A stretch of DNA of 64,000 bases from contig NZ_JAAAMU010000001.1 in NCBI RefSeq assembly GCF_009909195.1, forward strand, positions 620,001-684,000, written 5' to 3'. Under the pieces are notes generated by a model. It had not been told where the DNA came from. It worked only from the letters and a program-made list of their open reading frames with translations, and did no database searches. This DNA is from Paenibacillus sacheonensis (GTDB taxonomy: Bacteria > Bacillota > Bacilli > Paenibacillales > Paenibacillaceae). Shown piece by piece: positions 37,399 through 48,577 of the stretch. How positions within the stretch are numbered: the first letter of the stretch is position 1; each line of letters opens with the position of its first letter. The translations under genes and the position numbers were made by a program.

Positions 37399-37449
37399 GC
37401 CGGATGAGATGAATACCATTCATTTACTTATAAAAGGAGTCGAATAATC

Positions 37450-39270
37450 ATGACGATGCTCAAAACGCATGCATGCGGAACACTTACGAAATCTGAAGTG
37501 GGCCAAACCGTAACACTGAATGGCTGGGTACAGCGCCGCCGCGACCTTGGCGGAGTGATGTTCATCGACCTTCGCGACCGTACGGGAATCGTACAAATCG
37601 TCTTCAACCCGGACTTCTCCGGCGACGCGCTTGCGATCGCGGACCGCGCGCGCAACGAGTACGTGTTGGCTGTTCGCGGCCAAGTCGTGGAGCGCGACGC
37701 CGAGACGGTCAACACGAATATCGCGACGGGCGAGATTGAAATCCGCGTGACAGAGATCGAGATCATGAACGCGGCGAAGACGCCTCCGTTCCCGATCGAA
37801 GACGGCGTCGAAGTCGACGAATCGCTGCGTTTGAAATACCGTTACTTGGATCTGCGCCGTCCGGAAATGCAGAAGACGCTGCTGCTTCGCTCGAAAGCGG
37901 CAAAAGTATTCCGCGACTACCTCGACGGTCAAGGCTTCATCGACGTGGAAACGCCGATTCTGACGAAGAGCACGCCGGAAGGCGCGCGCGATTACCTCGT
38001 GCCGAGCCGCGTGCATCCGGGCGAATTCTTCGCGCTGCCGCAGTCGCCGCAAATCTTCAAGCAGCTGCTGATGGTCAGCGGCTTGGAACGTTACTATCAA
38101 ATCGCGCGCTGCTTCCGCGACGAAGATCTTCGCGCCGACCGTCAGCCGGAATTTACGCAGGTCGACATCGAGACGTCCTTCTTGTCGCAGGACCAGCTGC
38201 TCGAACTGTTGGAAGAGCTCGTTGCGAAGCTGTTCCTTGAAACGGTCGGCGTAGAGATTCCGCGTCCGTTCCAACGGATTACGCATGCGGATGCCATGAA
38301 CAAGTACGGCTCCGATAAGCCGGACCTGCGTTTCGGCATGGAAATGGAAGATATCACGGATATCGTAGCCGCGAGCGACGTGAAAGTATTCGCGTCCGTA
38401 TCGGCCAGCGGCGGCGTCGTGAAGGCGCTGAACGCCAAGGGCTGCGCGAGCTGGAGCCGCAAGGAGCTTGACGACCTGCAGCCGTTCGCTGCGCGTTACG
38501 GCGGCAAAGGCTTGGCATGGGTAACGGTGAAGGAAGGCGAATGGCGCGGTCCGATCGTGAAATTCTTCAAGCCGGAAGAAATCGCTGCCATGACGGAGCG
38601 CCTCGGCGTCGAGGAAGGCGACTTGCTGCTCTTCTCCGCCGACAAGAAGAAAGTCGTCGCGGACGTACTAGGCAACCTGCGCCTGAAGATCGGCAAGCAG
38701 CTTGGCCTGATCGACGAATCCAAGTTCAAGCTGGAGTGGGTCGTGGACTTCCCGCTGCTTGGCTACGACGAAGAAGCCAAACGTTATGTGGCGGAACACC
38801 ATCCGTTCACGCGTCCGAACGACGACGACGTGGCGCTGTTCGAGACGAATCCGGGGGAGATCCGCGCGCAAGCGTACGACTTGGTCCTGAACGGCTACGA
38901 AGTGGGCGGCGGCTCCATGCGGATCTACAAGCGCGACGTGCAAGAGATGATGTTCAAGGCACTCGGCTTCTCGCTGGAAGAAGCGCATGAGAAGTTCGGC
39001 TTCCTGCTGGACGCGTTCGATTACGGCACGCCTCCGCACGGCGGGTTCGCATTCGGATTCGACCGTCTGGTCATGCTGCTTGCGGGCCGCACGAACCTAC
39101 GCGAGACGATCGCGTTCCCTAAGACGGCAAGCGCGACGGACTTGCTGAGCGATGCGCCTTCCGAGGTGGATATCTCGCAGCTGCAGCAGCTTCACATCCG
39201 TACGATTCAGAAGGCAGCCAAACAGCCGGAGGCAGCCGCCGCGGGCGCTGCTCCCGCACCGCAAAACTAA
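37450..39270 (+). CDS. aspS: Aspartyl-tRNA synthetase
   Basis: Class II synthetase charging tRNA-Asp, possibly also tRNA-Asn in organisms that use GatCAB. The 606-residue protein has the N-terminal OB-fold ([21 protein letters not shown]), motif 2 ([21 protein letters not shown] split by the loop), the bacterial GAD insertion (about 290-410), and motif 3 ([13 protein letters not shown]). An Ala/Pro-rich tail ends the protein. AAAGGAG precedes the ATG. Confidence 0.98.
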   Translation: MTMLKTHACGTLTKSEVGQTVTLNGWVQRRRDLGGVMFIDLRDRTGIVQIVFNPDFSGDALAIADRARNEYVLAVRGQVVERDAETVNTNIATGEIEIRVTEIEIMNAAKTPPFPIEDGVEVDESLRLKYRYLDLRRPEMQKTLLLRSKAAKVFRDYLDGQGFIDVETPILTKSTPEGARDYLVPSRVHPGEFFALPQSPQIFKQLLMVSGLERYYQIARCFRDEDLRADRQPEFTQVDIETSFLSQDQLLELLEELVAKLFLETVGVEIPRPFQRITHADAMNKYGSDKPDLRFGMEMEDITDIVAASDVKVFASVSASGGVVKALNAKGCASWSRKELDDLQPFAARYGGKGLAWVTVKEGEWRGPIVKFFKPEEIAAMTERLGVEEGDLLLFSADKKKVVADVLGNLRLKIGKQLGLIDESKFKLEWVVDFPLLGYDEEAKRYVAEHHPFTRPNDDDVALFETNPGEIRAQAYDLVLNGYEVGGGSMRIYKRDVQEMMFKALGFSLEEAHEKFGFLLDAFDYGTPPHGGFAFGFDRLVMLLAGRTNLRETIAFPKTASATDLLSDAPSEVDISQLQQLHIRTIQKAAKQPEAAAAGAAPAPQN

Positions 39271-39348
39271 ACCATTCCCGGCTTTCGTCCCCTATCAGGC
39301 GGGCGGAAGCCGGATTCGTTATTATCGCCCAAGGAGGTGGAATGAAGC

Positions 39349-40104
39349 ATGCTGCATCAATTTTCCCGTACGGAACTGGCTATCGGCCAGGAGGGATTGG
39401 ATATCATGAAGAAGAGCACCGTAGCGGTGCTCGGCATTGGCGGCGTCGGGGCCATCGCGGCGGAAGCGCTGGCACGTACCGGCATCGGACGCATTATTCT
39501 GATCGACAAGGACGTCGTCGATATTACGAACATTAACCGCCAGATTCATGCGCTGACGACGACTGTGGGCCAGCCGAAGGCGGATCTGATGCGCGATCGG
39601 ATTAAGTTGATCAACCCCGATTGCGACGCGATTTCGCTGCGGATGTTTTATACCGAGGAGACCTACGAGAAGCTGTTCGAATACGAATTGGATTATGTCG
39701 TCGATGCATCCGATACGATCATTTATAAAGTCCACCTCATCAAACAATGCCTGGAGCGCAGCATTCCCGTTATCTCGAGCATGGGGGCCGCGAACAAGAT
39801 GGACCCGTCGAGATTCCAAATCGCGGATATTTCCAAGACGTCGATGGACCCCGTCGCTCGCGTCGTTCGGCAGAAGCTGCGCAAGGAAGGCATCAAGAAA
39901 GGCGTGAAGGTCGTCTTCTCCACCGAGGAACCGATGAAACCGCGCGAGGATGTCACGCAGCGGATCGTACCCGATAACGCGCCTGATATCCGTAAGGCAC
40001 AGCAGCCGCCTGCCAGCAACGCGTTCGTTCCGCCCGTGGCGGGACTGATCATGGTGGGCGCCGTCGTAAAAGATTTGCTTGCAGCAGGAGGCCAACCGAT
40101 ATGA
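39349..40104 (+). CDS. tcdA: tRNA threonylcarbamoyladenosine dehydratase TcdA
   Basis: ThiF/E1-like ATP-dependent enzyme that cyclises t6A37 to ct6A. The 251-residue protein has the nucleotide-binding VLGIGGVGAIAAEALARTGIG motif near residue 28, DKDVVDITNINRQ, and DASDTIIYKVHLI. AAGGAGGTGG precedes ATG 39349. It lies after aspS, like B. subtilis yrvM. It overlaps the next gene by ATGA. Confidence 0.92.
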   Translation: MLHQFSRTELAIGQEGLDIMKKSTVAVLGIGGVGAIAAEALARTGIGRIILIDKDVVDITNINRQIHALTTTVGQPKADLMRDRIKLINPDCDAISLRMFYTEETYEKLFEYELDYVVDASDTIIYKVHLIKQCLERSIPVISSMGAANKMDPSRFQIADISKTSMDPVARVVRQKLRKEGIKKGVKVVFSTEEPMKPREDVTQRIVPDNAPDIRKAQQPPASNAFVPPVAGLIMVGAVVKDLLAAGGQPI

Positions 40105-40766
40105 ACGTAGAATTGATGAACAAACTAAGACTTTCGCTGGAAATGCGGATCGCGCTGCTCGAAGCGCCCGACGACTCCTACAAGGAAGCGCTCGGTGCCG
40201 AGAATGCCGAACCGTTCAGCGAGATGGATGCCGGCACTTACGATTTCGTGATGCTGTTTGCCAAGAATATCAAGAGCTTGACCGAGCATGCGCCCAAAGC
40301 GCTGAAGGCCGTGAAGAAGGACGGGCTCCTCTGGATCTGCTATCCGAAGGGCACTTCCAAGATCAGAACCGACATCAACCGCGACCGCGGCTGGAGAGTG
40401 GTCAAGGACGAGGGCTGGGAGGGCGTATCGCTGGTGTCCGTCGACGACACATGGTCGGCTATGCGTTTCCGTCCCGTCGGCATGGTGCAGACGAGCGCAA
40501 GGGCGAGCCGCGCTGCGGATGCCAGCCGAACGGCGGGTACGACATTGGTAAAGGAGCTCGTTATTCCGGATGACGTAAAGGCGGCGCTGGCCAAGGAGCC
40601 GGAAGCGGAATCGTTCTTCGCGGACCTTGCGCAGTCGCATCGCAAAGAGTATATTCGCTGGATTAACGAAGCGAAGCAGGAAGTGACGCGGGCCAAGCGG
40701 ATAAGCGAGATGACGGCGAAGCTGCAGCAGCAGCTGAAGCGTCCATCGGACAAGCCGCAAGGATAA
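40101..40766 (+). CDS. YdeI/OmpD-associated family protein with an N-terminal DUF3052-like region
   Basis: A 221-residue cytosolic protein. The N-terminal part (about 1-125) has FVMLFAKNIKSL, WICYPKGTSK and WSAMRFRP, like DUF3052-type proteins. The C-terminal 80 residues have the YdeI signature: FFADLAQSHRKEYIRWI, EAKQEVTRAKRI. Function is unknown; YdeI-type domains occur in stress-related proteins. It is translationally coupled to tcdA. Confidence 0.75.
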   Translation: MNVELMNKLRLSLEMRIALLEAPDDSYKEALGAENAEPFSEMDAGTYDFVMLFAKNIKSLTEHAPKALKAVKKDGLLWICYPKGTSKIRTDINRDRGWRVVKDEGWEGVSLVSVDDTWSAMRFRPVGMVQTSARASRAADASRTAGTTLVKELVIPDDVKAALAKEPEAESFFADLAQSHRKEYIRWINEAKQEVTRAKRISEMTAKLQQQLKRPSDKPQG

Positions 40767-40787
40767 CCAACATTTATTCAACGATAG

Positions 40788-40834
40788 CAGGCTGATCGGA
40801 TCGAGGCATCATCGATTCCGGCGGCCTGTTTTTT
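40788..40834 (+). terminator. Terminator after the YdeI-type gene
   Basis: CAGGC (40788-40792) pairs with GCCTG (40824-40828) with an inner CGGATCGA/TCGATTCCG stem, followed by six T. Confidence 0.82.
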
Positions 40835-40895
40835 GCGTTTTTATGTTCGTATTGATTTTTTCTTTGTCTGGGCCATCAAATTTGTCCCAGTCAAC

Positions 40896-40919
40896 AAAAG
40901 TTGCCTTTGACAAACTTTT
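40896..40919. promoter_or_regulatory. Inverted repeat over the mntH -35, possible MntR operator
   Basis: AAAAGTT (40896-40902) and AACTTTT (40913-40919) form an imperfect palindrome that covers the -35 hexamer. A metal-dependent repressor bound here would block RNA polymerase. MntR is the usual regulator of mntH, but the site was not compared with a curated motif. Confidence 0.4.
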
Positions 40920-40934
40920 TTGGAGGTGTACAAT
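40907..40934 (+). promoter_or_regulatory. Sigma-A-type promoter of mntH
   Basis: Perfect TTGACA at 40907-40912, 16-bp spacer, TACAAT at 40929-40934, giving a leader of about 95 nt. Confidence 0.8.
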
Positions 40935-41036
40935 GAAAATAGGAAACAATGGTTTCATGCCTGCATATTTGTAGGTATTAACTGATTACCTTCACGACAG
41001 ATTAACTTAACGACGAATACGAAGAGGTGAAAGGCA

Positions 41037-42401
41037 ATGAGCACCAATCAGCCTGCAGCTGCACCAGCTGCGCCAGCTGCCCAAGAAAGCGGCTGGCGAC
41101 AATCGAGAACTCAAAGTTCGCTCCCTGAGGTTTACCGTTCGATGAAAATTCCGAAACACGGTTCATGGTTTCGTAAATTTCTCGCATTCGCGGGTCCGGG
41201 CTATTTGGTCGCCGTAGGTTACATGGATCCCGGCAACTGGGCGACGGATCTGGCCGGCGGATCGAAATTCGGCTATTCGCTGCTCGCCGTCATCTTGCTC
41301 TCCAATCTTATGGCGATCCTGCTTCAAGCCCTGGCCGGCAAGCTCGGTATCGTTACGGGCCGCGATCTTGCACAGGCTTGCAAGGATCATTACAGCAAAC
41401 CCGTCGCGATGGGCTTGTGGGTGCTGTGCGAGCTGGCGATCGCCGCTTGCGACCTCGCCGAAGTCATCGGGTCGGCGATCGCCTTGAATCTGCTGTTCGG
41501 CATACCGCTGGTAGCCGGGGTCATCTTGACCGTGCTGGACGTTCTCCTCGTGCTGCTACTGCAAAATAAAGGATTCCGATTCATTGAATCGCTCGTTATC
41601 GTACTTATCGTCACGATCGGGGGCTGCTTCCTGATCGAGATGTTCTGGTCCCAGCCTGCGATGGGCGAGGTCATGCAAGGCTTCATACCGACCGGGCAAA
41701 TCGTCTCGGACCCGACGATGCTCTACATCGCCATCGGCATCTTGGGCGCAACCGTCATGCCGCATAATTTGTATTTGCACTCATCCATCGTTCAAACCAG
41801 GCAATATGACCAAACCGAGCTCGGCAAACGCCAAGCGATCAAATACGCGACCTGGGATTCCACCATCGCATTGTTCTTCGCCTTGTTCATCAATGCGGCC
41901 ATTCTGATCATCGCGGCTTCGACGTTCCATACGTCGGGACACACGGACGTCGCGGAGATCCAGGATGCTTATCATCTGCTGTCGCCGATGCTGGGAACGG
42001 CCGCGGCGAGCGTCTTGTTCGGCGTCGCGCTGCTGGCTTCCGGGCAGAACTCCACGCTGACGGGCACGCTTGCGGGCCAGATCGTCATGGAGGGCTTCCT
42101 GAACCTGAGGCTCAAGCCATGGCTGAGACGATTGATCACCCGGATGATCGCGGTCGTTCCTGCCGTCATCGTCACCTGGCTGTACGGAGCCAAAGGCACG
42201 ACGGATCTGCTCATTCTAAGCCAAGTCATTCTGTCTTTGCAGCTGTCCTTCGCGGTTATTCCGCTCGTGAAGTTTACGAGCGACAAGAAGAAAATGGGCG
42301 TCTTCGCCAATAAAATGTGGATGAAGATATTGGCTTGGTTCGTGGCGGTCGTCATTGCAGGGCTCAATATTTACTTGCTGTATCAGACGTTTACCGGTTG
42401 A
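41037..42401 (+). CDS. mntH: Nramp-family Mn2+/H+ symporter MntH
   Basis: Proton-coupled manganese importer of the cytoplasmic membrane. The 454-residue protein has about 11 membrane segments, the metal-binding DPGN in helix 1 ([12 protein letters not shown]) and [10 protein letters not shown] in helix 6, both intact. A 30-residue Ala/Pro/Gln-rich N-terminal tail precedes them. GAGGTGAAAGG precedes ATG 41037. It is alone between two terminators. Confidence 0.96.
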   Translation: MSTNQPAAAPAAPAAQESGWRQSRTQSSLPEVYRSMKIPKHGSWFRKFLAFAGPGYLVAVGYMDPGNWATDLAGGSKFGYSLLAVILLSNLMAILLQALAGKLGIVTGRDLAQACKDHYSKPVAMGLWVLCELAIAACDLAEVIGSAIALNLLFGIPLVAGVILTVLDVLLVLLLQNKGFRFIESLVIVLIVTIGGCFLIEMFWSQPAMGEVMQGFIPTGQIVSDPTMLYIAIGILGATVMPHNLYLHSSIVQTRQYDQTELGKRQAIKYATWDSTIALFFALFINAAILIIAASTFHTSGHTDVAEIQDAYHLLSPMLGTAAASVLFGVALLASGQNSTLTGTLAGQIVMEGFLNLRLKPWLRRLITRMIAVVPAVIVTWLYGAKGTTDLLILSQVILSLQLSFAVIPLVKFTSDKKKMGVFANKMWMKILAWFVAVVIAGLNIYLLYQTFTG

Positions 42402-42428
42402 TCGAACGGAATCAAATAGGCATCGTTT

Positions 42429-42470
42429 GAAGCCCTCCCGAAGGAGTCCCCTCCAGCGGAGAGGGCTTCT
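42429..42470 (+). terminator. Terminator after mntH
   Basis: GAAGCCCTC (42429-42437) pairs with GAGGGCTTC (42461-42469), with an inner CTCC-rich loop; the T tract is poor. Confidence 0.7.
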
Positions 42471-42543
42471 TGCGTCTTCCCGTCAGCATGGCGAACGTGT
42501 GTGCTAGTATGATATGATGAACTTTGATTGGGAAAGGAACGGG

Positions 42544-43854
42544 ATGGAAATGGACTTGTTTACCTATCATCAGGAAGAAGAACAGCCTAAAGCGAAATTG
42601 CTTGCGGACCGCATGCGTCCGCAAACGATCGATGAATATATCGGACAGCGCGAAGTCGTCGGACCGGGCAAGCTGCTGAGAAGGGCGATCGAAGGCGACC
42701 AAGTGTCCTCGATCCTTCTCTACGGCCCGCCGGGGTGCGGCAAAACGACGCTTGCGCATATCATATCCAAACGCACGCAAGGGGATTTCGTCAAATTAAA
42801 CGCGGTCGATGCTTCCGTGAAGGACGTCCGCGCCGTGATCGACCAAGCGAAGATGACCAAGTCCATGTACGGGCGCAAAACGATTCTTTTCCTGGACGAG
42901 GTCCATCGGTTCAATTCTTCCAGGCAGGACGCGCTTCTCCCTGCCGTGGAACAGGGAATCATCGTCTTCATCGGCGCGACGACGGAAAACCCGTTTCATT
43001 ACGTGAACGGAGCGCTGCTATCGCGGTCGACCTTGTTTCAATTGGAGTCCCTGACGCGGGAGGATGCGCTGGAAGCGATGCGGCGCGCATTGACGGATTC
43101 CGTGCGGGGACTGGGATTCATGAAGCTGAACGTCGCGGAAGAAGCGCTGCAGCATATCGCGAGCATGGCCGGAGGGGATATACGCAGAGCGCTCAATGCG
43201 CTGGAGCTGGCAGCCGTGACGACGCCTTCGCAGCCGGACGGCAGCGTCGAGGTGACGCTGGAGGTCGCCGAGGAATCGATCCGCAAGCCGACGATTCGCG
43301 CCGACGAATCCACGCAGTACGACATTCTTTCCGCCTTCCACAAAAGCGTGCGAGGCTCAAGCGACGCCGCGTTGTTCTGGTTCCTCTACGCCGTCGAGAA
43401 GCTGGGCATGGATCCCATGACCTTCGTCCGGCGGCTGATCGTGGCCTGCAGCGAGGATATCGGGCTTGCCAATCCGCAAGCCATGGTTCAAGCCGTCGCC
43501 GCGATGGACGCCTATCATAAGATCGGCTGGCCGGAAGCCAAGTACAACATCGCCCAGGCCATTCTGTTCGCCGTGGAAAGTCCCAAATCCAATGCTGCCG
43601 CAGTCGCGATCGGCAGCGTCATGCAGGCGATCGAAAGCTTGGGCTCGGCGGAGGTGCCGCTTCACCTTCGGGACACGCATTACAGCGGTGCCGAACGGCT
43701 GGGCCATGTCGGTTATCAGTACCCTCATGATTTCCCGGGCCACTACGTGAAGCAGGTTTATTTGCCCGAACGAATCGCCCATAAGAAGTTCTATAAGGCC
43801 ACGGAGCAAGGGATGGAAGATAAAATTCGCCAAAACCAAGAGCGGAGAAAATAG
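42544..43854 (+). CDS. rarA: Replication-associated recombination protein RarA (MgsA)
   Basis: AAA+ ATPase related to the clamp loader, acting at stalled forks. The 436-residue protein has Walker A GPPGCGKTT (about residue 62), Walker B FLDEVHRFNSSRQDALLP, sensor 1 GATTENPFHYVN and GGDIRRALNALELA, and the C-terminal tetramerisation domain (HKSVRGSSDAALFWFLYAVEKLG). GGAAAGGA supports ATG 42544; ATG 42550 is also possible. The 43855-44058 gap after it has an AT-rich stretch but no signal I can name. Confidence 0.96.
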   Translation: MEMDLFTYHQEEEQPKAKLLADRMRPQTIDEYIGQREVVGPGKLLRRAIEGDQVSSILLYGPPGCGKTTLAHIISKRTQGDFVKLNAVDASVKDVRAVIDQAKMTKSMYGRKTILFLDEVHRFNSSRQDALLPAVEQGIIVFIGATTENPFHYVNGALLSRSTLFQLESLTREDALEAMRRALTDSVRGLGFMKLNVAEEALQHIASMAGGDIRRALNALELAAVTTPSQPDGSVEVTLEVAEESIRKPTIRADESTQYDILSAFHKSVRGSSDAALFWFLYAVEKLGMDPMTFVRRLIVACSEDIGLANPQAMVQAVAAMDAYHKIGWPEAKYNIAQAILFAVESPKSNAAAVAIGSVMQAIESLGSAEVPLHLRDTHYSGAERLGHVGYQYPHDFPGHYVKQVYLPERIAHKKFYKATEQGMEDKIRQNQERRK

Positions 43855-44058
43855 CCTCTTTCGCTTATAAAAAGCAAGATCGGTAGCAGGAGCTCGAAAA
43901 CAGCGCATAAAGGCCGACCATCGCGGAATAAACATGAGTAAAACCCGAATACGGGCCAGAAGGTGGGATGGCGGCATTTGACGGAAAGAGACGACATCGT
44001 CTAATGTAGTATTATAAAAGAAATTTATAATTTTTATTCCCTGAAGGAGGTGCACCTG

Positions 44059-44112
44059 TTGGTCGTGATTGCGGCTTTAGGCGCGAACGGCAAACAGGGA
44101 ATCGTTGAATAG
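44059..44112 (+). CDS. Possible 17-codon upstream open reading frame
   Basis: AAGGAGGTG at 44044-44052 is the best ribosome binding site in this gap, and is correctly placed for TTG 44059, not for the large gene that follows. The frame (VVIAALGANGKQGIVE after the start) ends at TAG 44110-44112, overlapping the TTG start at 44105 of the next gene in another frame. This fits translational coupling. It could also mean that the downstream start is wrongly placed. Confidence 0.4.
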   Translation: MVVIAALGANGKQGIVE

Positions 44113-45466
44113 TGACCCGTTACCCATAATGTGGAGCATCTTGCTCATCTTGGTGCTCGTCTTTTTGAACGGATTTTTCGTTGCCGCTGAATTTGCCATG
44201 GTTAAAGTAAGAAGCAGCCGAATCGACACGCTCGTCCAGGACGGCAATCGCCGGGCGCGCTTCGCGTCCGCGCTGACGACGAATTTGGATGCTTATCTGT
44301 CGGCCTGCCAGCTTGGCATCACACTCGCATCGCTCGGACTCGGCTGGGTGGGGGAGCCTACCATATCGCATATCATTGAGCCGATTCTCGAAAAAATGCA
44401 TTTCAGTCCAGTCGCTATCTCGACGATATCGTTTATTATCGCTTTTTCCGTCATTACCGTTTTTCATATCGTGCTTGGCGAGCTTGCTCCCAAGACTTAT
44501 GCGATTCGTAAAGCCGAGAACGTAACGTTGTGGACGGCTCTCCCGCTGATCGTGTTTCATAAAGTGATGTACCCGTTCATTTATCTCTTGAACGGCATGG
44601 CGAACCGAATGCTGATGAGCGTCGGAATCGAACCTGCCGCCGAGCATGAGTCTGCGCACACGGAAGAAGAAATCCGCATTCTCATGAAGGAAAGCCACAA
44701 ATCCGGACTCATCGATAATACAGAGCTTACACTGGTCGATAATATATTCGATTTTGCCGAGACGCATGCCAGGGAGATCATGATTCCGCGCACCGAGATG
44801 ATCTGTCTGTACGCGAACCTGTCGTTCGAAGAGAACCAGGCGATCGCCCTGAAGGAAATGCACACCCGCTATCCCGTATGCGACAAGGACAAAGACAACA
44901 TTATCGGCTTTATTCATATAAAAGATTTGTTGAAAGTAACGCACCAGGGCGTTCATGACATTCGTCATATTACCCGTTCCATGACGACGGTGCCGGATTC
45001 GATGCATATCAGCACGCTGCTCAAGCTGATGCAGAAGAAGAAGACGCAGATCGCCATCCTCATCGACGAGTACGGCGGCACGTCGGGTCTTGTCACCTTG
45101 GAAGATATCATGGAAGAAATCGTCGGCGAGATCCAGGATGAATTCGACGAGGAACGCGCGGATATCGAACCAAGGGAAGACGGCAGCCACTCCATTAACG
45201 GAATGATGCTCATCGAAGAGGTGAACAGTTACTTCGGCACGGAGATCGAAAGCGACGATTACGATACGATCGGCGGCTGGATGTATGCGCAGATCGAGAA
45301 TCCGCCTTCCGAAGGACAGCGGATCGTGCATCCCGTCGGCTTCGAGTTTACGATCGAGGAAACCGATCATTTGCGCATCTCGCGCATTCAGCTTCGCAAG
45401 CGGACGGTCGAGGAAGTCGAAGAAGAATTGCTGCTGGAAACCGAGGTCCAGGCAGAGACCGGCTGA
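44105..45466 (+). CDS. CNNM/CorC-family membrane protein with CBS domains
   Basis: Transmembrane protein of the hemolysin C/CorC type, linked in other bacteria to Mg2+ export or homeostasis. The 453-residue protein has a DUF21/CNNM membrane domain (about 1-190, with FLNGFFVAAEFAMVKVRSSR), two CBS domains (about 215-335; MIPRTEMICL, LVTLEDIMEEIVGE) and a C-terminal CorC_HlyC domain. TTG 44105 and ATG 44129 are both possible starts; neither has a strong Shine-Dalgarno of its own. Confidence 0.88.
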   Translation: MNSDPLPIMWSILLILVLVFLNGFFVAAEFAMVKVRSSRIDTLVQDGNRRARFASALTTNLDAYLSACQLGITLASLGLGWVGEPTISHIIEPILEKMHFSPVAISTISFIIAFSVITVFHIVLGELAPKTYAIRKAENVTLWTALPLIVFHKVMYPFIYLLNGMANRMLMSVGIEPAAEHESAHTEEEIRILMKESHKSGLIDNTELTLVDNIFDFAETHAREIMIPRTEMICLYANLSFEENQAIALKEMHTRYPVCDKDKDNIIGFIHIKDLLKVTHQGVHDIRHITRSMTTVPDSMHISTLLKLMQKKKTQIAILIDEYGGTSGLVTLEDIMEEIVGEIQDEFDEERADIEPREDGSHSINGMMLIEEVNSYFGTEIESDDYDTIGGWMYAQIENPPSEGQRIVHPVGFEFTIEETDHLRISRIQLRKRTVEEVEEELLLETEVQAETG

Positions 45467-45510
45467 ATCCGCAGGCGTTGAACGTCGACGCGGAATAGCA
45501 TGCGAAAATA

Positions 45511-45548
45511 AACAAGAGGCGTTCGATATCAATCGAACGCCTCTTGTT
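45511..45548. terminator. Bidirectional terminator between convergent genes
   Basis: A 17-bp stem, AACAAGAGGCGTTCGAT with its complement, around a 4-nt loop. It lies between the CNNM-type gene (plus) and mnmA (minus). Confidence 0.85.
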
Positions 45549-45561
45549 ATATGTTTAAGTC

Positions 45562-46749
<1,188 letters not shown>

Positions 46750-46800
46750 TCACTTCCAAACCGATTTTCATGAAAGTGTCATCGTTTTATCAACAATTTG

Positions 46801-46829
46801 TTGCGCGGTTATGTTAACATAGATATGAT
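46801..46829 (+). promoter_or_regulatory. Promoter of cymR
   Basis: TTGCGC at 46801-46806, 17-bp spacer, TATGAT at 46824-46829. The leader to cymR is about 125 nt. The 46660-46960 gap also must hold the mnmA promoter, which I could not place. Confidence 0.55.
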
Positions 46830-46960
46830 ATGGGAATACCATGAATTGTAATCTATTAAGAAGAAACGCCTTCCGTCGTTCAGAAAGACGGCGATCGCGT
46901 TTGTTCTCAGGCAGCGACCTTAAATAAGATTTCGTTTTCGTCGGAGAAGAGGTGCTCGAA

Positions 46961-47380
46961 TTGAAAATTTCTACTAAGGGCCGTTATGGGCTTACGATTA
47001 TGATGGAGCTGGCCGCTAAATTCGGAGAAGGTCCCACATCATTGAAGAGCATTGCTGAGCGCAACCAGCTCTCGGAGCATTACTTGGAGCAGCTGATCGC
47101 CCCGCTCAGAAATGCTGGTCTCGTGAAGAGTATTCGCGGCGCCTATGGCGGTTATATCCTGTCGAAGGAACCGCAGTCGATTACGTCCGGCGATGTCATC
47201 CGTATTTTGGAGGGACCGATTTCGCCCGTTGATTTTACGGAAGAAGACGATCCGGCCAAACGCAACCTGTGGCTTCGAATCCGCAACAGCATTGCGGAAG
47301 TGCTGGACTCGACGACGCTTGCGGACCTCGTAACGTACAAGGAAGAGGTTCAGCAGGACTCTTACATGTTCTATATTTAA
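46961..47380 (+). CDS. cymR: Rrf2-family cysteine metabolism repressor CymR
   Basis: Master regulator of cysteine metabolism in Bacilli, acting with CysK. The 139-residue protein begins MKISTKGRYGLTIMMELA and has the winged helix SLKSIAERNQLSEHYLEQL and LVKSIRGAYGGYIL, nearly the B. subtilis sequence. It lacks the three Cys of iron-sulfur Rrf2 proteins such as IscR, consistent with CymR. TTG 46961 aligns with the family start, with GAAGAGGTG upstream. Confidence 0.95.
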   Translation: MKISTKGRYGLTIMMELAAKFGEGPTSLKSIAERNQLSEHYLEQLIAPLRNAGLVKSIRGAYGGYILSKEPQSITSGDVIRILEGPISPVDFTEEDDPAKRNLWLRIRNSIAEVLDSTTLADLVTYKEEVQQDSYMFYI

Positions 47381-47399
47381 GGATTTAAGGATGATTGCC

Positions 47400-48563
47400 A
47401 TGGAACGGATTTATTACGATCATGCGGCCACGTCGCCGATGCACCCCGATGCAGCCGCGGCGATGATGGACGTGTATACCGGAACGGTAGGCAATGCTTC
47501 GAGCATTCACGGCAATGGCCGTTCGGCCAGAGGCCTGCTCAATCGTTCCCGTGACCTTATTGCCGGCGGCATCGGCTGCACGGCGGCAGAGCTCGTGTTC
47601 ACGAGCGGTGGAACGGAGAGCGACAATATGGCCATCATCGGTGTCGCAAGGGCCGCGCGAAAACGCGGCAAGTCCCATATTATAACGCTTGCGACCGAGC
47701 ATCACGCTGTTCTCCATGCCTGCGAATCTCTTGAAAGCGAAGGGTTTCGATTGTCCGTGCTGCCGGTGAACGAGCAGGGTACCGTTAATGTTCAACATAT
47801 TGCGGATGCCATCGCGGACGATACGGCGCTGATTAGCGTCATGTATGTCAACAACGAGACCGGAACGATTCAGCCGATCGCGGAGATCGGCGAACTCGCC
47901 CGGTCTAGAGGCGTTCTTTTTCATGTCGATGCCGTTCAGGCGCTCGGCGTGCTGCCCATCGATCTTCGCAGCCTGCCTGTCGATCTTATGAGCTTCTCCG
48001 CCCATAAGATCAACGGGCCGCAAGGCGTAGGCGCTTTATTCGTGCGCAAAGGGACGGTGCTCGTGCCATTGCTTCACGGGGGCTCCCAGGAGCGGAAGCG
48101 CAGACCAGGCACCGAGAACGTTGCCGGCATCGCAGCATTCGCCGCTGCGTTTGAACATTCTGTGAATTCGCTCGCGAATCGGAAACCTTTGTTGGACAAG
48201 CTTCGTTATACATGGATAGAACGGATGATTGACCTATTCGGCGAAGAGCATGTGGTCGTTAACGGCCACCCGGCGGCAAGCGAGGCAAGCGCCTCTCATA
48301 TCGTGAATCTCAGCTTTCCGGGCATCAGCTCGGAGACGATGCTGATGAATTTGGATTTGGCCGGCATTGCGGCTTCCAGCGGTTCGGCCTGCACGGCCGG
48401 CGCGCTCGAGCCTTCCCATGTGCTGGAGGCCATGGGGATCTCGCGGGAGCGATTGGAATCTGCTGTAAGGTTTAGCTTCGGTTTGGGAAATACTATGGAG
48501 GAACTCGAATGCGCGGCAAAAAAAATTGCAACCTTTACGAGCCGCATTCGTACTAATGCCTAG
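47400..48563 (+). CDS. Cysteine desulfurase, YrvO/IscS type
   Basis: PLP enzyme that mobilises sulfur from cysteine, probably for MnmA. The 387-residue protein has the His stacking on PLP in TEHHAVLHA, the Schiff-base Lys in SFSAHKINGPQGVG, and the catalytic Cys in ASSGSACTAGALEPSHV near residue 330. ATG 47400 is favoured over ATG 47391 by spacing from AAGGAT. It starts 19 nt after cymR. Confidence 0.93.
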   Translation: MERIYYDHAATSPMHPDAAAAMMDVYTGTVGNASSIHGNGRSARGLLNRSRDLIAGGIGCTAAELVFTSGGTESDNMAIIGVARAARKRGKSHIITLATEHHAVLHACESLESEGFRLSVLPVNEQGTVNVQHIADAIADDTALISVMYVNNETGTIQPIAEIGELARSRGVLFHVDAVQALGVLPIDLRSLPVDLMSFSAHKINGPQGVGALFVRKGTVLVPLLHGGSQERKRRPGTENVAGIAAFAAAFEHSVNSLANRKPLLDKLRYTWIERMIDLFGEEHVVVNGHPAASEASASHIVNLSFPGISSETMLMNLDLAGIAASSGSACTAGALEPSHVLEAMGISRERLESAVRFSFGLGNTMEELECAAKKIATFTSRIRTNA

Positions 48564-48577
48564 GAGGCTTTGCCAAA

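Noticed and set aside
40934..40975. A 13-codon frame with a good Shine-Dalgarno before mntH
   Set aside because: The apparent start and Shine-Dalgarno overlap the -10 hexamer TACAAT, so the mRNA would begin after the start codon.
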